Shown here: positions 1 through 5,744 of the stretch, one piece after another
Position numbering within the stretch: the first letter of the stretch is position 1
How the letters are laid out: each line of letters starts with the position of its first letter
NCBI GenBank assembly: GCA_009699645.1
Contig: WLNU01000068.1
Span: 1 to 5,744, forward strand
Length of the DNA stretch: 5,744 nucleotides
Reading direction: 5' to 3'
DNA from: Actinomycetota bacterium
GTDB lineage: Bacteria; Actinomycetota; Actinomycetes; Nanopelagicales; Nanopelagicaceae
The notes under the pieces: generated by a model
The model's database searches: none
What the model saw: the letters and a program-made list of their open reading frames with translations, nothing else
What the model was told of the DNA's origin: nothing
Made by a program: the position numbers and the translations under genes

Positions 1-513
1 GCGAAGGCCTCACAATCACGAGCAATTAATGCTCGTAGCGAATCTATTCATGAGAAGCCAACCTTTCGCGCCGCCTTTAAATCGACACGGTGTTTGATTC
101 CTGCCCAGGGTTATTACGAATGGGCAACGGCCTTAGGAAGATTTGCACCGAAGCAGCCATTTTATATCTCTGCGCGAAATGAAAAGCAGTTATCTATTGC
201 AGGAATTTGGAGTAGCTGGCGCGCACCCGGCGGAGTGATAATTGAAAGCGCTTCAATCATCACACAAGAGGCGCAGGGCGAGCTAGCCGAAATCCATAGT
301 CGTATGCCGGTTTTCATGCCGCGCGATCGTTGGAAGCAGTGGCTAGATCCAGAGAATAATGAGATTGAATATCTGCGAACGCTTATGCTCGTCGAATCCC
401 CCGCATCTATTGTTATCGCCCACCCAGTATCTAGCGCAGTTAACTCGGTAGCTCGAAACGAAAAAGAGTTGACGGCACGTATCGAATTGGGAGAGCCAGA
501 AACCCTGTTTTAG
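1..513 (+). CDS. SRAP (YedK/HMCES-type) abasic-site protein, 5' end missing
   Basis: The last 170 residues of an SOS response-associated peptidase (SRAP) protein. The frame is open to the left edge, so the start lies upstream. Family proteins form a covalent link to abasic sites in single-stranded DNA through Cys2, which is not visible here. Numbering from the left edge, the sequence shows INARSE (Asn10), a P-x-F-R segment, RCLIPAQGYYEW with the conserved Glu40, a GIW strand near 68-70, and EIHSRMP with His99. Asn10 to Glu40 is 30 residues, the same spacing as Asn75 to Glu105 in E. coli YedK, so about 65 residues are missing. A TTG at 94 could be mistaken for a start, but it lies inside the conserved core. 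The gene ends with TAG, 18 bases before sigR, and its tail may carry the sigR promoter. Family call is secure; a role in DNA-protein crosslink repair is inferred from the family. Confidence 0.93.
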   Translation, partial: AKASQSRAINARSESIHEKPTFRAAFKSTRCLIPAQGYYEWATALGRFAPKQPFYISARNEKQLSIAGIWSSWRAPGGVIIESASIITQEAQGELAEIHSRMPVFMPRDRWKQWLDPENNEIEYLRTLMLVESPASIVIAHPVSSAVNSVARNEKELTARIELGEPETLF

Positions 514-522
514 CGATAGCCT
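484..522 (+). promoter_or_regulatory. Candidate sigR promoters: SigR-like element and TANNNT -10
   Basis: Two weak promoter candidates precede sigR. GAAT at 484-487 and GTT at 507-509 are separated by 19 bases, which resembles the GGAAT-N18/19-GTT pattern known for SigR/SigH promoters and would fit autoregulation. However, the first G of the -35 element is C here. TAGCCT at 517-522 fits the actinobacterial TANNNT -10 pattern and would start transcription within a few bases of the ATG at 532, consistent with the lack of a Shine-Dalgarno sequence there. Both matches are short and could arise by chance. Confidence 0.28.
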
Positions 523-531
523 TTTGCTGCG

Positions 532-1176
532 ATGACATCAACTGATTTAGTAAAAGAGAGCTCGGCGGATCGTGCTATCCGCTTTGAGCGCGATGCCCTC
601 GTATTCACAAATCAGTTATATGCCGCAGCACTTCGCTACACAAAGAATCCGCATGATGCAAAAGATCTTGTGCAAGATACGTACTTAAAGGCCTTTGCCT
701 CTTTTCATCAATTTGAGCCAGGTACTAATTTAAAGGCATGGCTATATCGTGTGTTAACTACAACATTTATTAATACATACCGCAAAAATCAAAGGCGACC
801 ACAGATCTCTGGTGGAGAGATTGAGGATTGGCAGTTAGCAGATGCGGCATCGCATTCGAGTAATCTTGGAAAATCTGCAGAGGTTGAGGCATTAGAAAAT
901 CTCCCCGATAGCGATATAAAGCGGGCATTACATGAGATTCCAGAAGAGTTTCGTATCGCCGTTTATTTGGCCGACGTTGAGGGCTTTTCATATAAAGAGA
1001 TCGCGCAAATAGTTGGAGTCCCTGCTGGCACTGTGATGTCACGTCTGCATCGGGGAAGAAAACAACTGCGTGAGCGGTTAACTGAGTATGCAAAGGATCT
1101 TGGCTATTCGGTCAAAACCCCTCAAGGCTCTAAGGCCGCTAAGGCAAATGATGCCGCCAAAGAGGAGGATTCATGA
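532..1176 (+). CDS. sigR: ECF RNA polymerase sigma factor SigR/SigH (thiol-oxidative stress)
   Basis: A 214-residue ECF sigma factor that directs RNA polymerase to oxidative and disulfide stress genes. Region 2 spans about residues 18-90, with [14 protein letters not shown] (42-55) and the [11 protein letters not shown] to TYRK segment (65-85). A linker holds the SigH-like words EDWQLAD and KSAEVEALE. Region 4 spans about 128-184, with helix-turn-helix [20 protein letters not shown] (154-173) and the basic [10 protein letters not shown]. These words match SigR of Streptomyces and SigH of Mycobacterium closely. The lysine- and alanine-rich tail after residue 190 is probably disordered. ATG 532 is chosen because in-frame TAG codons at 511 and 517 rule out extension; no Shine-Dalgarno is seen. 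The stop overlaps the start of the anti-sigma gene, which supports the partner assignment. The mycobacterial name would be sigH. Confidence 0.95.
   Translation: MTSTDLVKESSADRAIRFERDALVFTNQLYAAALRYTKNPHDAKDLVQDTYLKAFASFHQFEPGTNLKAWLYRVLTTTFINTYRKNQRRPQISGGEIEDWQLADAASHSSNLGKSAEVEALENLPDSDIKRALHEIPEEFRIAVYLADVEGFSYKEIAQIVGVPAGTVMSRLHRGRKQLRERLTEYAKDLGYSVKTPQGSKAAKANDAAKEEDS
1162..1175 (+). promoter_or_regulatory. Strong ribosome binding site for rsrA, inside sigR
   Basis: GAGGAGG at 1162-1168 lies 4 bases before ATG 1173, within the last codons of sigR. It fixes the rsrA start and the ATGA overlap (1173-1176). The strong site plus the overlap suggest coupled translation, so sigma factor and anti-sigma factor are made in step. 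The upstream sigR start has no such site. Confidence 0.8.
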
Positions 1177-1583
1177 GCCAGAACGAAGTAGTTCCATGTA
1201 ATCAGATTCTTAACTCGTTTGTTCTTTTGCTAGAGGAGGGCAGCGATGTGCCGATGCTGCACAGTATTGAAATTCACCTGTCAGAGTGTCCTAACTGCAC
1301 CGCCGAGCTAGCACACGAGAAGAAGATGCATAGTTTGATTCAAGATGTATTACGCAGAACCTGTTGCGAAGTAGCACCTGAAGAGCTTCATGACTCTATC
1401 TATCAGCAGATTCACGCTCAGATGAGCGGTGCCTTCACAACGGGAGTAACAACTGAGTTCACGATGACTGAGATTTCAATTGAGATTGATGAGTTTGGTA
1501 ATGTCGAGCATCGCGAAATTACAATAGAACACACAGAAGAGATTCGCTTCCTCAATGATTCACAGGATGAGAACGAGAAGTAA
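1173..1583 (+). CDS. rsrA: RsrA/RshA-type zinc redox anti-sigma factor with extended C terminus
   Basis: A 136-residue cytoplasmic anti-sigma factor expected to bind SigR when reduced and to release it when its zinc-site thiols form a disulfide. The ZAS motif is present: His35-x3-Cys39-x2-Cys42 (HLSECPNC). Cys9 matches RsrA Cys11, and the Cys64-Cys65 pair after two arginines matches RsrA Cys61-Cys62. The N-terminal helix [14 protein letters not shown] resembles the sigma-contacting start of RsrA. No membrane segment is seen. The gene overlaps the sigR stop by 4 bases and has a strong ribosome binding site. Streptomyces RsrA is about 105 residues. Here, after about residue 85, there is an acidic, Thr/Ile/Glu-rich tail ([20 protein letters not shown]) with the alternating pattern of beta strands. 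Its role is unknown. The anti-sigma call is firm from motif plus position; the redox mechanism is from the family. Confidence 0.92.
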   Translation: MSQNEVVPCNQILNSFVLLLEEGSDVPMLHSIEIHLSECPNCTAELAHEKKMHSLIQDVLRRTCCEVAPEELHDSIYQQIHAQMSGAFTTGVTTEFTMTEISIEIDEFGNVEHREITIEHTEEIRFLNDSQDENEK

Positions 1584-1586
1584 GCG

Positions 1587-1991
1587 ATGAAGCCGGCCGA
1601 AGAGATCATTGGCGTAGTTGGATTTTCTGTAATGACAGTGCGTCCTGGTGATACCGCAGTTGCTATGGGTGTTGGGGATCTACCGATTGTTGCCCAATCT
1701 CACTTAATAAATCTTATGGAACATGCTGCAGTTATCTCATTAGATGAGTATCTAGAGCCTGGAGAGACAACTATTGCGATAAGCATTGAGATTATCTCAC
1801 TCAGTCCAGCTGAAATCTCTGCCGAGCTACGTGCAACTTCTCGTTGTATTGAGGTTGAAAATAGAGAGTTAACTTTCGAGTGCGAAGTTTATGAGGGTGA
1901 GCGACAAGTTGCCGCTGCAATGATAAAAAGAGCGACGGTAGAGCGAGTATCTTTCCTCGCACGTACCGCCGCTCAATCACTTATAAGTTAA
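1587..1991 (+). CDS. FlK-like hotdog-fold thioesterase family protein, catalytic His absent
   Basis: A 134-residue protein of the hotdog fold, closest by eye to fluoroacetyl-CoA thioesterase FlK and related small acyl-CoA thioesterases. The best match is residues 39-64: HLINLMEHAAVISLDEYLEPGET resembles the FlK helix with LMEWA and YLEPGE. Glu45 aligns with the FlK catalytic Glu50, but Gln37 falls where FlK has Thr42. The stretch IEIISLSP (67-74) has no histidine where FlK has His76, and the usual glycine after it is also missing. Activity is therefore uncertain, and it may bind an acyl-CoA or other ligand without the FlK chemistry. The start follows the rsrA stop by 3 bases, with only a weak GAGAAG before it, suggesting coupled translation and regulation with sigR-rsrA. 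No membrane segment is seen. The fold is likely; substrate is not known. Confidence 0.72.
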   Translation: MKPAEEIIGVVGFSVMTVRPGDTAVAMGVGDLPIVAQSHLINLMEHAAVISLDEYLEPGETTIAISIEIISLSPAEISAELRATSRCIEVENRELTFECEVYEGERQVAAAMIKRATVERVSFLARTAAQSLIS

Positions 1992-2002
1992 TTGAAACTT
2001 AT
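1983..2002. terminator. Weak hairpin between convergent thioesterase and sodN genes
   Basis: A perfect 7-base inverted repeat, ATAAGTT (1983-1989) and AACTTAT (1996-2002), flanks a 6-base loop and covers both stop codons of the convergent genes. The stem is almost all A-T and there is no clean T run after it, so it would be a weak terminator at best. Its position in the only 10-base gap is the main argument for a role in both directions. Confidence 0.35.
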
Positions 2003-2391
2003 TACGCCTTCTTTGTTGCCCAGAAAATCTCTGCAATCTCATCAATCTTTGCAATTAACTTATCGGCAACTGCAACATCTTGAGTACCCTTTGTGCCGGC
2101 AGCGCCAGCTAGCTTTGTTGCATCATTAAATAGTGAGTGCAGCTGTGGATATGCCTCAAAGTGTGGTGCCTTGAAGTAATCGGTCCAAAGCACCCAAAGA
2201 TGCTCCTTTACTTGATGTGAGCGCTCTTCCTTGATTGCAACAGATCGTGAACGGAAATCTGCATCGGTATTTGCTGCGTACTTTTCCATGCAGGCCTTTA
2301 CGGATAGAGCCTCAATCTTTGCTTGGGCTGGATCATAAACACCACATGGAAGATCACAGTGTGCATATACGGATATCTTTGGTGCAAACAT
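2002..2391 (-). CDS. sodN: Nickel superoxide dismutase precursor
   Basis: A 129-residue precursor of cytoplasmic Ni-SOD, which converts superoxide to hydrogen peroxide and oxygen. A 10-residue leader (MFAPKISVYA) precedes the nickel hook HCDLPCGVYDPAQA. After cleavage His11 becomes His1, and Cys12 and Cys16 become Cys2 and Cys6, the known nickel ligands. The mature chain would be 119 residues, close to the 117 of Streptomyces, and keeps the helical core (KEHLWVLWTDYFKAPHFE) and the C-terminal KIDEIAEIFW. The start at 2391 is chosen because GGGAG (2401-2397) sits 5 bases upstream. A GTG at 2412 would add 7 residues but would put that ribosome site inside the gene. sodX, for the protease that should remove the leader, is divergent. 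Nickel-dependent control is known in Streptomyces; here only an inverted repeat in the gap hints at regulation. Confidence 0.96.
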   Translation of the reverse strand: MFAPKISVYAHCDLPCGVYDPAQAKIEALSVKACMEKYAANTDADFRSRSVAIKEERSHQVKEHLWVLWTDYFKAPHFEAYPQLHSLFNDATKLAGAAGTKGTQDVAVADKLIAKIDEIAEIFWATKKA

Positions 2392-2460
2392 TTTTTCTCC
2401 CTTATTAAGCACTTGTAAGTTTTATGGATTTGCAGTGCTTATGGTGCGAGACTACAGCCC
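2392..2460. promoter_or_regulatory. Divergent sodN/sodX control region
   Basis: These 69 bases must hold the promoters of both genes. On the + strand, TATGGT (2440-2445) is a possible -10 for sodX, giving a leader of about 10 bases and fitting the lack of a Shine-Dalgarno before ATG 2461. On the - strand, TAGTCT (2454-2449) fits TANNNT and would give sodN a leader of about 50 bases that includes the inverted repeat. No convincing -35 element was seen for either. The sodN ribosome site GGGAG is at 2401-2397. Confidence 0.5.
2406..2441. repeat. Perfect 8-base inverted repeat in the sodN/sodX gap
   Basis: TAAGCACT (2406-2413) and AGTGCTTA (2434-2441) are exact reverse complements separated by 20 bases, 28 bases centre to centre. 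The right arm abuts the candidate sodX -10, and the left arm lies just upstream of the sodN ribosome site. It could be a paired operator for a dimeric regulator or a hairpin in the sodN leader. The quasi-palindrome ACTT-gt-AAGT (2411-2420) overlaps the left arm. The regulator is unknown. Confidence 0.5.
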
Positions 2461-2769
2461 ATGAGCAAATTTGGCACAGTTAGGGTTGAGGGTGCCTCGA
2501 TGTCACCTACCTATAACGATGGTGATTGGCTCTATGTCATATGGAGGCAGGGGGCGCCCAATCGAGCACCCCTTGGAAGCGTTGCAGTTATCGAACGCGA
2601 AGAGCGTCCAGGGATCTTTCTAGTTAAACGCGTGCAAAAGTTCCATGCTGGAAATTATTGGGTCGAAGGTGATAACAGCGAGAGCACTGATTCGCGCACT
2701 TGGGGATGGATTGCGCCTAGTGAAATAGTTGGGCGTGTCTTATTTAGATATCGAAGAAATAAGGGTTAA
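2461..2769 (+). CDS. sodX: SodX, nickel superoxide dismutase maturation protease (S26 family)
   Basis: A 102-residue serine/lysine protease of the signal peptidase S26 family, expected to remove the SodN leader so that the new N-terminal histidine can bind nickel. VEGASMSPTYNDGDWLYV (9-26) contains the catalytic Ser13 in the family G-x-SM-x-P setting. FLVKRV (53-58) supplies the catalytic Lys56. VEGDNSESTDSRTWGWI (68-84) is the conserved S26 box around the GDN and DSR words. There is no N-terminal membrane segment, unlike export signal peptidases, so it should act in the cytoplasm, where its substrate is made. The position divergent from sodN strongly supports the substrate assignment. The ATG at 2461 lacks a Shine-Dalgarno but is the natural family start. 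The stop overlaps the kgd stop on the other strand by 4 bases. Confidence 0.94.
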   Translation: MSKFGTVRVEGASMSPTYNDGDWLYVIWRQGAPNRAPLGSVAVIEREERPGIFLVKRVQKFHAGNYWVEGDNSESTDSRTWGWIAPSEIVGRVLFRYRRNKG

Positions 2770-5744
2770 CGAGTAAAAGCTTCGAGCATTAAGGCTTTTT
2801 GTTCATCTTCATGCAGGTGATGGTTACCAGTTGCAGGAGATGCCGTTGCCCTGCGTGAGATGCGCCGCAAAATACGATCGCCAAATCCATGACCACCATG
2901 TTGCTCGGATGTGCGAAGTGCAACGTGAGACCAAGGACCTTGATTAGCGGGCTCATCTTGAACCCATAGCAAGTTAGCCTTTGGATGCTTATTAGCCTCA
3001 GCAATCATCTCATCGATTGGAAGTGGGTATAAAAGCTCTACCCGAACTATCGCTGTTGAACTCTCACCGATCTTCGCTCGCTCTGCAACCAAGTCATGAT
3101 AAATCTTGCCTGAACAAAAAATAAGGCGCGTTGCATTCGTAACTGAATCATCTGAGATAACGGGACGGAAATATCCACTAGTGAAATCAGAGAGCGCTGA
3201 AGCTGCAGCTTTCAAACGCAACATTGATTTTGGAGTAAAGACGACCATTGGTCGGCGAGCTGGATTCTTTGCGTGCCAGCGCAGTAAGTGGAAGTAGGAG
3301 GCCGGTGTCGATGGTTGTGCCACTGTCATGTTTTGCTCTGCGCATATCTGTAAGAAGCGCTCAATGCGAGCCGACGAGTGATCTGGTCCTTGACCCTCAT
3401 AGCCATGTGGAAGGAGAAGAACTAAGGATGAGCGCTCTCCCCATTTTTGCAGGGCCGATGAGATAAATTCATCGATAATTGTTTGGGCACCATTGGCAAA
3501 GTCTCCAAACTGGCCCTCCCACAGAACTAAGGCCTCTTCGCGCTCAACGCTATAGCCATATTCAAAGCCCATTGCCGCGTATTCACTCAGTAGTGAATCG
3601 ATTACGAAGAAATGGTTCTCATCGCTATTAAGTGCACGAAGAGGAGTCCACTCGTTGCCATTTTCTTTATCAACAATCACAGCGTGACGGTTACTAAAAG
3701 TTCCACGACGCGCATCTTGACCGGCCAAGCGAATTGGATAATCCTCTTTAAGAAGTGATCCGAAGGCGAGCATCTCACCTGTTGACCAGTCGATTGAATT
3801 ATCGTTCAGTGATTCAACACGTTTAGCTAATTGTGGCAATAATTTAGGATGGACGTGAAAGCCTTCAGGAATAGCAGACTGTGTCGCTGCGATTTCGCGC
3901 GCAAGGCTCTCACTAATTGAGGTAACAATTTCGTTAGCTTCAGGTGCAATTGGTGCCTTAAAGTTTGGATCTGTGTGGGCCTCTAAATTATTTACCGCTG
4001 AATACACTGCTTCGAGCTGGCTCTGATAATCACGTGCAACTTCTTCGGCCTGCTCGTGAGTGATGTCACCACGTCCAATGAGGGCCTCAATGTATAGCGT
4101 GCGAGTTGAGCGCTTAGCATCGATCATCTTGTACATCAGTGGTTGAGTAAAACTTGGTTCATCGCCTTCATTGTGACCGCGACGTCTGTAACAGACCATA
4201 TCGATGACAACATCTTTATTAAACTCTTGTCGATACTCAAAGGCTAAGCGAGCAACTCGTACACACGCTTCGGGATCATCACCATTAACATGGAAAACCG
4301 GTGCCTGAATAATTTTTGCAAAATCAGTGGAGTATGTGGATGTACGAGCTGCTTGCGGAGATGTTGTAAAACCAACTTGATTATTAACGACAATATGGAT
4401 AGTTCCACCTGTGCGATAGCCAGCAAGTTGGGACATCTGCAGGACTTCGGCGTTAACACCTTGGCCAGCAAATGAAGCATCTCCATGGAGCAAGACCGCC
4501 AGGACCGAATAGGCGCCTTTTATATTTAACTTATCTTGCTTAGCCCGCACGATGCCCTCTAGAACTGGATTAACTGCCTCAAGATGTGAGGGGTTAGCCG
4601 CTAGATAAATCTTCGTGGTTGAACCTGCATGTGAGGTAAAGATGCCTTCAGTACCTAAGTGATACTTAACATCTCCAGATCCATGCACTTGATTATCGGC
4701 GTAATGGCCCTGGAACTCTTGGAAGATTTGACCATGTGATTTGCCTGCGATATTTGCCAGCACATTTAAGCGCCCGCGGTGTGGCATTCCGATACAGACT
4801 TCAACTAAACCCTCATCTGCAGCACTCGATAAAACGGCATCGAGTAATGGGATTACAGATTCGCCGCCTTCGAGTGAGAAGCGTTTTTGACCTACGAACT
4901 TTGTTTGCAGGAAAGTCTCAAAGGCTTCGGCGCTATTGAGCTTACCTAGAATCCGCAAGTTTTCCTGTGGCGCAAGTCTTTGTGTACCGACTTCAAGATG
5001 GTTCTGTAACCACTGACGCTCCTCGCGATTTTCAATATACATATATTCAGCACCTACCGTGCGACAGTACGAATCCCGCAGGATTCCTAAGATCTTACGC
5101 AGTGGCATAAATGCCGCTCCACCAAATCCGCCAGTTGCAAATTCGCGATCAAGATCCCACAGTGTTAGACCATGAGTGACAACATCTAAATCTGGATGTG
5201 AACGTTGCTGATATTCCAGCGGATCAATATCTGCCATTAAGTGACCAAAGGTGCGATAGGCCTGAATAAGTTGTTGAACTCGAGCTGTCTTACTTATCTG
5301 CTCATCTTTACCAAACTCAAAATCTATAGCCCATCGAATCGGCTCGTATGGAATACGAAGAGCTGCGAAGATTTCATCGTAGAAGCCATCAGTACCCAAC
5401 AAATAATCATTCATACGGCGCAGGAAGTCACCGGATTGTGCACCTTGAATTACACGGTGATCATATGTACTTGTAAGAGTTACAACTTTGCTAATAGCCA
5501 TTCTGGCAAGGGTTTCCTCGCTCGTACCGTGGAACTCGGCTGGATAATCAAGTGCTCCAACTCCCAGAATTAAGCCTTGGCCTTGCACAAGTCGAGGCAC
5601 TGAATGAACGGTACCGATTGTGCCTGGGTTAGTGATCGACATAGTTGTTCCGGCAAAGTCATCAACAGTTAATGAGCCACCGCGCGCCTTTTTAATAACC
5701 TCTTCATATGCGCCCCAGAACTGCGCAAAATCCATAGATTCACA
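2766..5744 (-). CDS. kgd: Multifunctional 2-oxoglutarate dehydrogenase E1 / acyltransferase (Kgd/OdhA), 5' end missing
   Basis: The last 992 codons of the actinobacterial fused 2-oxoglutarate dehydrogenase; the frame is open to the right edge. It decarboxylates 2-oxoglutarate with ThDP and passes the succinyl group on in the TCA cycle. Numbering from Met at 5735, residues 1-115 are the end of the E2-type acyltransferase domain, with TNPGTIGTVHSVPRL and YDHRVIQG (catalytic His93). The E1 part follows: YRTFGHLMADIDPLEY (160-175), GMPHRGRLNVL (316-326), YHLG (358-361), and the ThDP motif GDA (418-420) to NNQVGFTT (451-458). Next come YRRRGHNEGDEP (516-527), the transketolase-like pyrimidine domain with AGQDARRGTFSNRHAV (671-686), and the C-terminal domain with TPKSMLR (834-840). 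Homologues are about 1,230 residues, so roughly 240 are missing. Residues preceding that Met read CES, matching the family, so it is not the start. The gene is intact, without frameshifts. Confidence 0.97.
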   Translation of the reverse strand, partial: CESMDFAQFWGAYEEVIKKARGGSLTVDDFAGTTMSITNPGTIGTVHSVPRLVQGQGLILGVGALDYPAEFHGTSEETLARMAISKVVTLTSTYDHRVIQGAQSGDFLRRMNDYLLGTDGFYDEIFAALRIPYEPIRWAIDFEFGKDEQISKTARVQQLIQAYRTFGHLMADIDPLEYQQRSHPDLDVVTHGLTLWDLDREFATGGFGGAAFMPLRKILGILRDSYCRTVGAEYMYIENREERQWLQNHLEVGTQRLAPQENLRILGKLNSAEAFETFLQTKFVGQKRFSLEGGESVIPLLDAVLSSAADEGLVEVCIGMPHRGRLNVLANIAGKSHGQIFQEFQGHYADNQVHGSGDVKYHLGTEGIFTSHAGSTTKIYLAANPSHLEAVNPVLEGIVRAKQDKLNIKGAYSVLAVLLHGDASFAGQGVNAEVLQMSQLAGYRTGGTIHIVVNNQVGFTTSPQAARTSTYSTDFAKIIQAPVFHVNGDDPEACVRVARLAFEYRQEFNKDVVIDMVCYRRRGHNEGDEPSFTQPLMYKMIDAKRSTRTLYIEALIGRGDITHEQAEEVARDYQSQLEAVYSAVNNLEAHTDPNFKAPIAPEANEIVTSISESLAREIAATQSAIPEGFHVHPKLLPQLAKRVESLNDNSIDWSTGEMLAFGSLLKEDYPIRLAGQDARRGTFSNRHAVIVDKENGNEWTPLRALNSDENHFFVIDSLLSEYAAMGFEYGYSVEREEALVLWEGQFGDFANGAQTIIDEFISSALQKWGERSSLVLLLPHGYEGQGPDHSSARIERFLQICAEQNMTVAQPSTPASYFHLLRWHAKNPARRPMVVFTPKSMLRLKAAASALSDFTSGYFRPVISDDSVTNATRLIFCSGKIYHDLVAERAKIGESSTAIVRVELLYPLPIDEMIAEANKHPKANLLWVQDEPANQGPWSHVALRTSEQHGGHGFGDRILRRISRRATASPATGNHHLHEDEQKALMLEAFTR
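2775..2800 (+). terminator. Candidate sodX terminator inside the kgd 3' end
   Basis: AAAAGCTT (2775-2782) can pair with AAGGCTTTT (2791-2799) around an 8-base loop, with one bulged G at 2793, and runs into TTTTT (2796-2800). It starts 6 bases after the sodX stop. Because sodX and kgd overlap at their stops, any terminator for sodX must lie within kgd codons. The stem is short and A-T rich. In the other direction it precedes TTTTAC, so it might also act weakly on kgd. Confidence 0.35.

Noticed and set aside
94..513. A complete 139-residue gene starting with TTG at 94
   Set aside because: The frame is open to the left edge and the upstream codons encode conserved SRAP residues, so TTG 94 is an internal leucine.
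770..1093. A 107-codon open frame on the - strand within sigR
   Set aside because: It is the complement of highly conserved sigma factor regions 2 and 4 and resembles no known family.
2392..2412. A longer SodN starting at GTG 2412
   Set aside because: The GGGAG ribosome site at 2401-2397 is well placed for ATG 2391 and would be coding in the longer form.
2392..2460. A SigR-type promoter driving sodN or sodX
   Set aside because: Neither strand shows GGAAT followed at 18-19 bases by GTT.
5241..5573. A 110-codon open frame on the + strand
   Set aside because: It lies wholly antisense to the conserved kgd acyltransferase and E1 regions and encodes no recognisable domain. Other + strand frames at 3106-3466, 4290-4475 and 4736-4939 are rejected for the same reason.
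1..5744. A new defence or mobile system, CRISPR array, tRNA or other RNA gene
   Set aside because: Both strands are almost fully accounted for by recognisable housekeeping and stress genes, gaps are under 70 bases, and no repeat array, integrase, transposase or RNA fold was seen.

Overview
The window looks like ordinary chromosome of a moderately AT-rich actinobacterium. The taxon call is an inference from gene content: a SigR/SigH-type ECF sigma factor overlapping an RsrA-type zinc anti-sigma factor, a nickel superoxide dismutase divergent from its maturation protease, and the fused acyltransferase/E1 2-oxoglutarate dehydrogenase (Kgd/OdhA) typical of Actinobacteria. Compact spacing and base composition clearly below that of streptomycetes or mycobacteria fit a streamlined planktonic lineage such as the freshwater acI/Nanopelagicales group, but nothing here proves that.

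Left part, + strand (1-1991): the 3' end of an SRAP/YedK-type abasic-site protein gene, an 18-base gap, then a tight three-gene unit. This is sigR, rsrA (ATGA stop/start overlap) and a FlK-like hotdog thioesterase gene 3 bases further on. SigR and RsrA should form a thiol-oxidation switch: reduced zinc-bound RsrA holds the sigma factor, and disulfide stress releases it. All the expected RsrA cysteines and the histidine are present. The third gene replaces the thioredoxin genes that follow sigR-rsrA in Streptomyces, and it lacks the catalytic histidine of FlK.

Middle part (1992-2769): sodN on the - strand runs convergently into the thioesterase gene, with only 10 bases between the stops. It is divergent from sodX on the + strand. 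SodX is a small soluble S26-family serine/lysine protease expected to cut the SodN leader just before His-Cys-Asp-Leu-Pro-Cys, freeing the nickel-binding N terminus. The 69-base gap between them holds a perfect 8-base inverted repeat, a candidate operator or 5' UTR hairpin.

Right part, - strand (2766-5744): the last 992 codons of kgd, whose stop overlaps the sodX stop by 4 bases. The gene continues past the right edge.

All stretches without a gene are shorter than 70 bases. Redox defence (SigR/RsrA, Ni-SOD) beside an oxidative TCA-cycle enzyme suits an aerobic cell. I see no mobile element, CRISPR array, RNA gene or clear novel system. The points worth a second look are modest and are listed as findings.
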